A stretch of 14,907 nt of DNA from Streptosporangiaceae bacterium (GTDB lineage Bacteria; Actinomycetota; Actinomycetes; Streptosporangiales; Streptosporangiaceae): positions 1 to 14,907 of the forward strand of contig JASIBM010000398.1 of assembly GCA_030045175.1 (NCBI GenBank), written 5' to 3'. The notes beneath the pieces are model-generated. The model ran no database searches and was not told the origin of the DNA. It saw nothing but the letters and a program-made list of their open reading frames with translations. Shown here piece by piece: positions 13,745 to 14,907 of the stretch. Numbering within the stretch: position 1 is the first letter of the stretch; every line of letters starts with the position of its first letter. Made by a program: the position numbers and the translations under genes.

Positions 13745-14907
13745 AGTACGGGTCACCTCCCTCCGCCATCGCGGCACCCCCGGCTGCTGGCCTTGGCCCG
13801 AAGGCGCCGAGGAAGTGGCGCAGCACGAACGCGACGCCCTCACCGGTCACGGTGCGCAGGTTCGGCTCGAAGTACCTGGCGCGGAACGGCGAGCCGGTGA
13901 TCAGCTCGTACGACGGGAAGTAGTCGACATGGTCGAGCTCGGCGGCCAGCTCTCCGGCGACGGCCCTGAGCACCGACTTGGAATAGGTTGTGGCGACGAG
14001 CGCGTGCTCGCCGGTGGCGGTCGCGGTCAGCGGGACGGGCGACACGGTGAGCACGACGCGCAGGTCCGCCCTGGCGGTCCTGGCCAGCGAGATGGCCGCC
14101 GACAGGTCCTCATGGACGTCGGCGAAGGTGGCGTTGCGGAACGCGTGCCGCTGCTCGTCGAAGCTGCCGCGCACGGTCCCCGGGCAGCTCGGGTACACCG
14201 TGCCGGTCCTGGTGTCGTGCCATGCCTCGGTGAGGCCGAGCGTGAGCAGCAGGCAAGAGGAACGGCCGATGGCGCCGGCGATGGCCGCGAGGGTCAGCGC
14301 GCGTGCCCTGAGCATGGCCTGCTCCGACGGGTAGCCGTCGGGCTCCACGGACGGCCGGTACGGGTCAAAGTACCTGTCGTCCTGCGCCCAGGCATCGTCT
14401 GGCGGGGCGGCCTCGCCCAGCGCCCAGGAGAGCCATTGGCGCATCATCGCGGCGGTGTAGATATTGCCCGTGCGGAAGGAAAACTCGCCGTAGTGCCTGG
14501 CCCGTCGCTGCTCGGCGGTCAGGCCGGGCGGAGCAGGCTCGGCATCGTGCCAGTTCATCCCGGCTTCGAGCAACCTGCGGCCGATGTGGGCGGCGAAGCA
14601 TGAGCCTGCGGTGAGTATCGGGTCGTCCTGCCCGATAATGAACTTCGGCTGCCACAGATCGGCGATGCCGACGGTGCTGGCCAGGGGGGCCACAGCGCCG
14701 CCTGGGACTCCGTCACCCGGGGAGACCCCAGACCCCGATGGCCCAGACCCCGATGGCCCAGACTCCGATGGCCCAGAACCCCCCGCAGCAGGCTCGGCCA
14801 CCGCCGTGCGCCAGAACGACCGGGACGGTAGCGACTGATACGGGTTCGCGTGCTGGCCGGACAGCTCGGCGATGACGAGGCCGGCGATGTCGGCGTCGTG
14901 CGGGGCG
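13707..14907 (-). CDS. GSCFA-domain protein (5' end outside window)
   Basis: The frame is open through the right edge of the window. The GTG at 14801 is internal: the codons before it encode NPYQSLPSRSFWRTAVAEP, which looks like the normal lead-in of this family. The defining TAGSCFA motif lies near 14591-14615, preceded by DLWQPKFIIGQDDPI. LLLTLGLTEAWHD and VVLTVSPVPLTAT follow, as expected of the SGNH-related GSCFA fold, whose members are little characterised and often sit in surface-glycan or lipid modification loci. A low-complexity linker of GPSGS units interrupts the stretch between the lead-in and the GSCFA core. The gene is first in the leftward operon and its 3' end overlaps the SGNH hydrolase gene. 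Function beyond a possible esterase or acyltransferase role cannot be read here. Confidence 0.85.
   Translation of the reverse strand, partial: APHDADIAGLVIAELSGQHANPYQSLPSRSFWRTAVAEPAAGGSGPSESGPSGSGPSGSGVSPGDGVPGGAVAPLASTVGIADLWQPKFIIGQDDPILTAGSCFAAHIGRRLLEAGMNWHDAEPAPPGLTAEQRRARHYGEFSFRTGNIYTAAMMRQWLSWALGEAAPPDDAWAQDDRYFDPYRPSVEPDGYPSEQAMLRARALTLAAIAGAIGRSSCLLLTLGLTEAWHDTRTGTVYPSCPGTVRGSFDEQRHAFRNATFADVHEDLSAAISLARTARADLRVVLTVSPVPLTATATGEHALVATTYSKSVLRAVAGELAAELDHVDYFPSYELITGSPFRARYFEPNLRTVTGEGVAFVLRHFLGAFGPRPAAGGAAMAEGGDPYCDDAVLDYYRPR
14728..14780 (-). repeat. 15-bp tandem repeat in the GSCFA linker
   Basis: Three full copies of CCAGACCCCGATGGC (plus strand; the third has one substitution) run from 14728 to 14772, with a partial fourth to 14780. 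On the coding strand they give GPSGS pentads. The repeat length is a multiple of three, so copy-number change would alter linker length and keep the frame. Confidence 0.85.

Noticed and set aside
13745..13843. Longer start for the SGNH hydrolase
   Set aside because: The extra residues lie fully inside the GSCFA gene, look like out-of-frame sequence, and add nothing to the family core.

Overview
The window is very GC-rich and densely coded. Genes overlap by ATGA or sit a few bases apart, GTG starts are common, and third codon positions are strongly G/C. This points to an actinobacterium with a large genome (Streptomyces-, Streptosporangium- or Catenulispora-like). The sequence alone does not fix the genus.

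Region 1 (1-10596, all + strand) is one tight run of five genes: a TPR-only protein cut by the left edge; a TPR protein ending in a CHAT (caspase-like) peptidase domain; a CRP/FNR-type cyclic-nucleotide-binding regulator; a protein with an unknown beta-rich N-terminus and a class III nucleotidyl-cyclase-like C-terminus; and a second, larger TPR-CHAT protein. Junctions are -4, +7, +4 and -11 bp, so the five are probably co-transcribed and partly translationally coupled. The three TPR proteins are built from near-invariant 45-residue repeats (7, 11 and 16 copies). Both CHAT domains keep the His/Cys pair. The regulator keeps its phosphate-binding cassette. The cyclase-like domain keeps both metal aspartates but has lost the catalytic Asn. 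I read this as a candidate signalling or conflict system in which nucleotide sensing and two caspase-like peptidases are linked. This is inference from gene order and motifs.

Region 2 (10590-12099) is a complete IS4-family insertion sequence with 32-bp terminal inverted repeats (31/32 identical) and a 10-bp target duplication. It landed on the stop codon of the second CHAT gene but rebuilt it, so that protein is intact. Its transposase keeps the DDE and Y-R-E-K signatures but is frameshifted at a C6 run near the C-terminus. Before the insertion, the CHAT operon and the leftward operon beyond it converged with only about 29 bp between stop codons.

Region 3 (12126-14907, all - strand) is a three-gene operon read leftward: a GSCFA-domain protein cut by the right edge, an SGNH-type hydrolase overlapping it by 38 bp, and a TauD/TfdA-type Fe(II)/2-oxoglutarate dioxygenase with a perfect AGGAGG site. 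Together they suggest a small tailoring or acyl-modification pathway whose substrate cannot be read from the window.

I saw no tRNA, rRNA, CRISPR array, origin or riboswitch. Apart from the insertion sequence there is no gene-free stretch above 300 bases.
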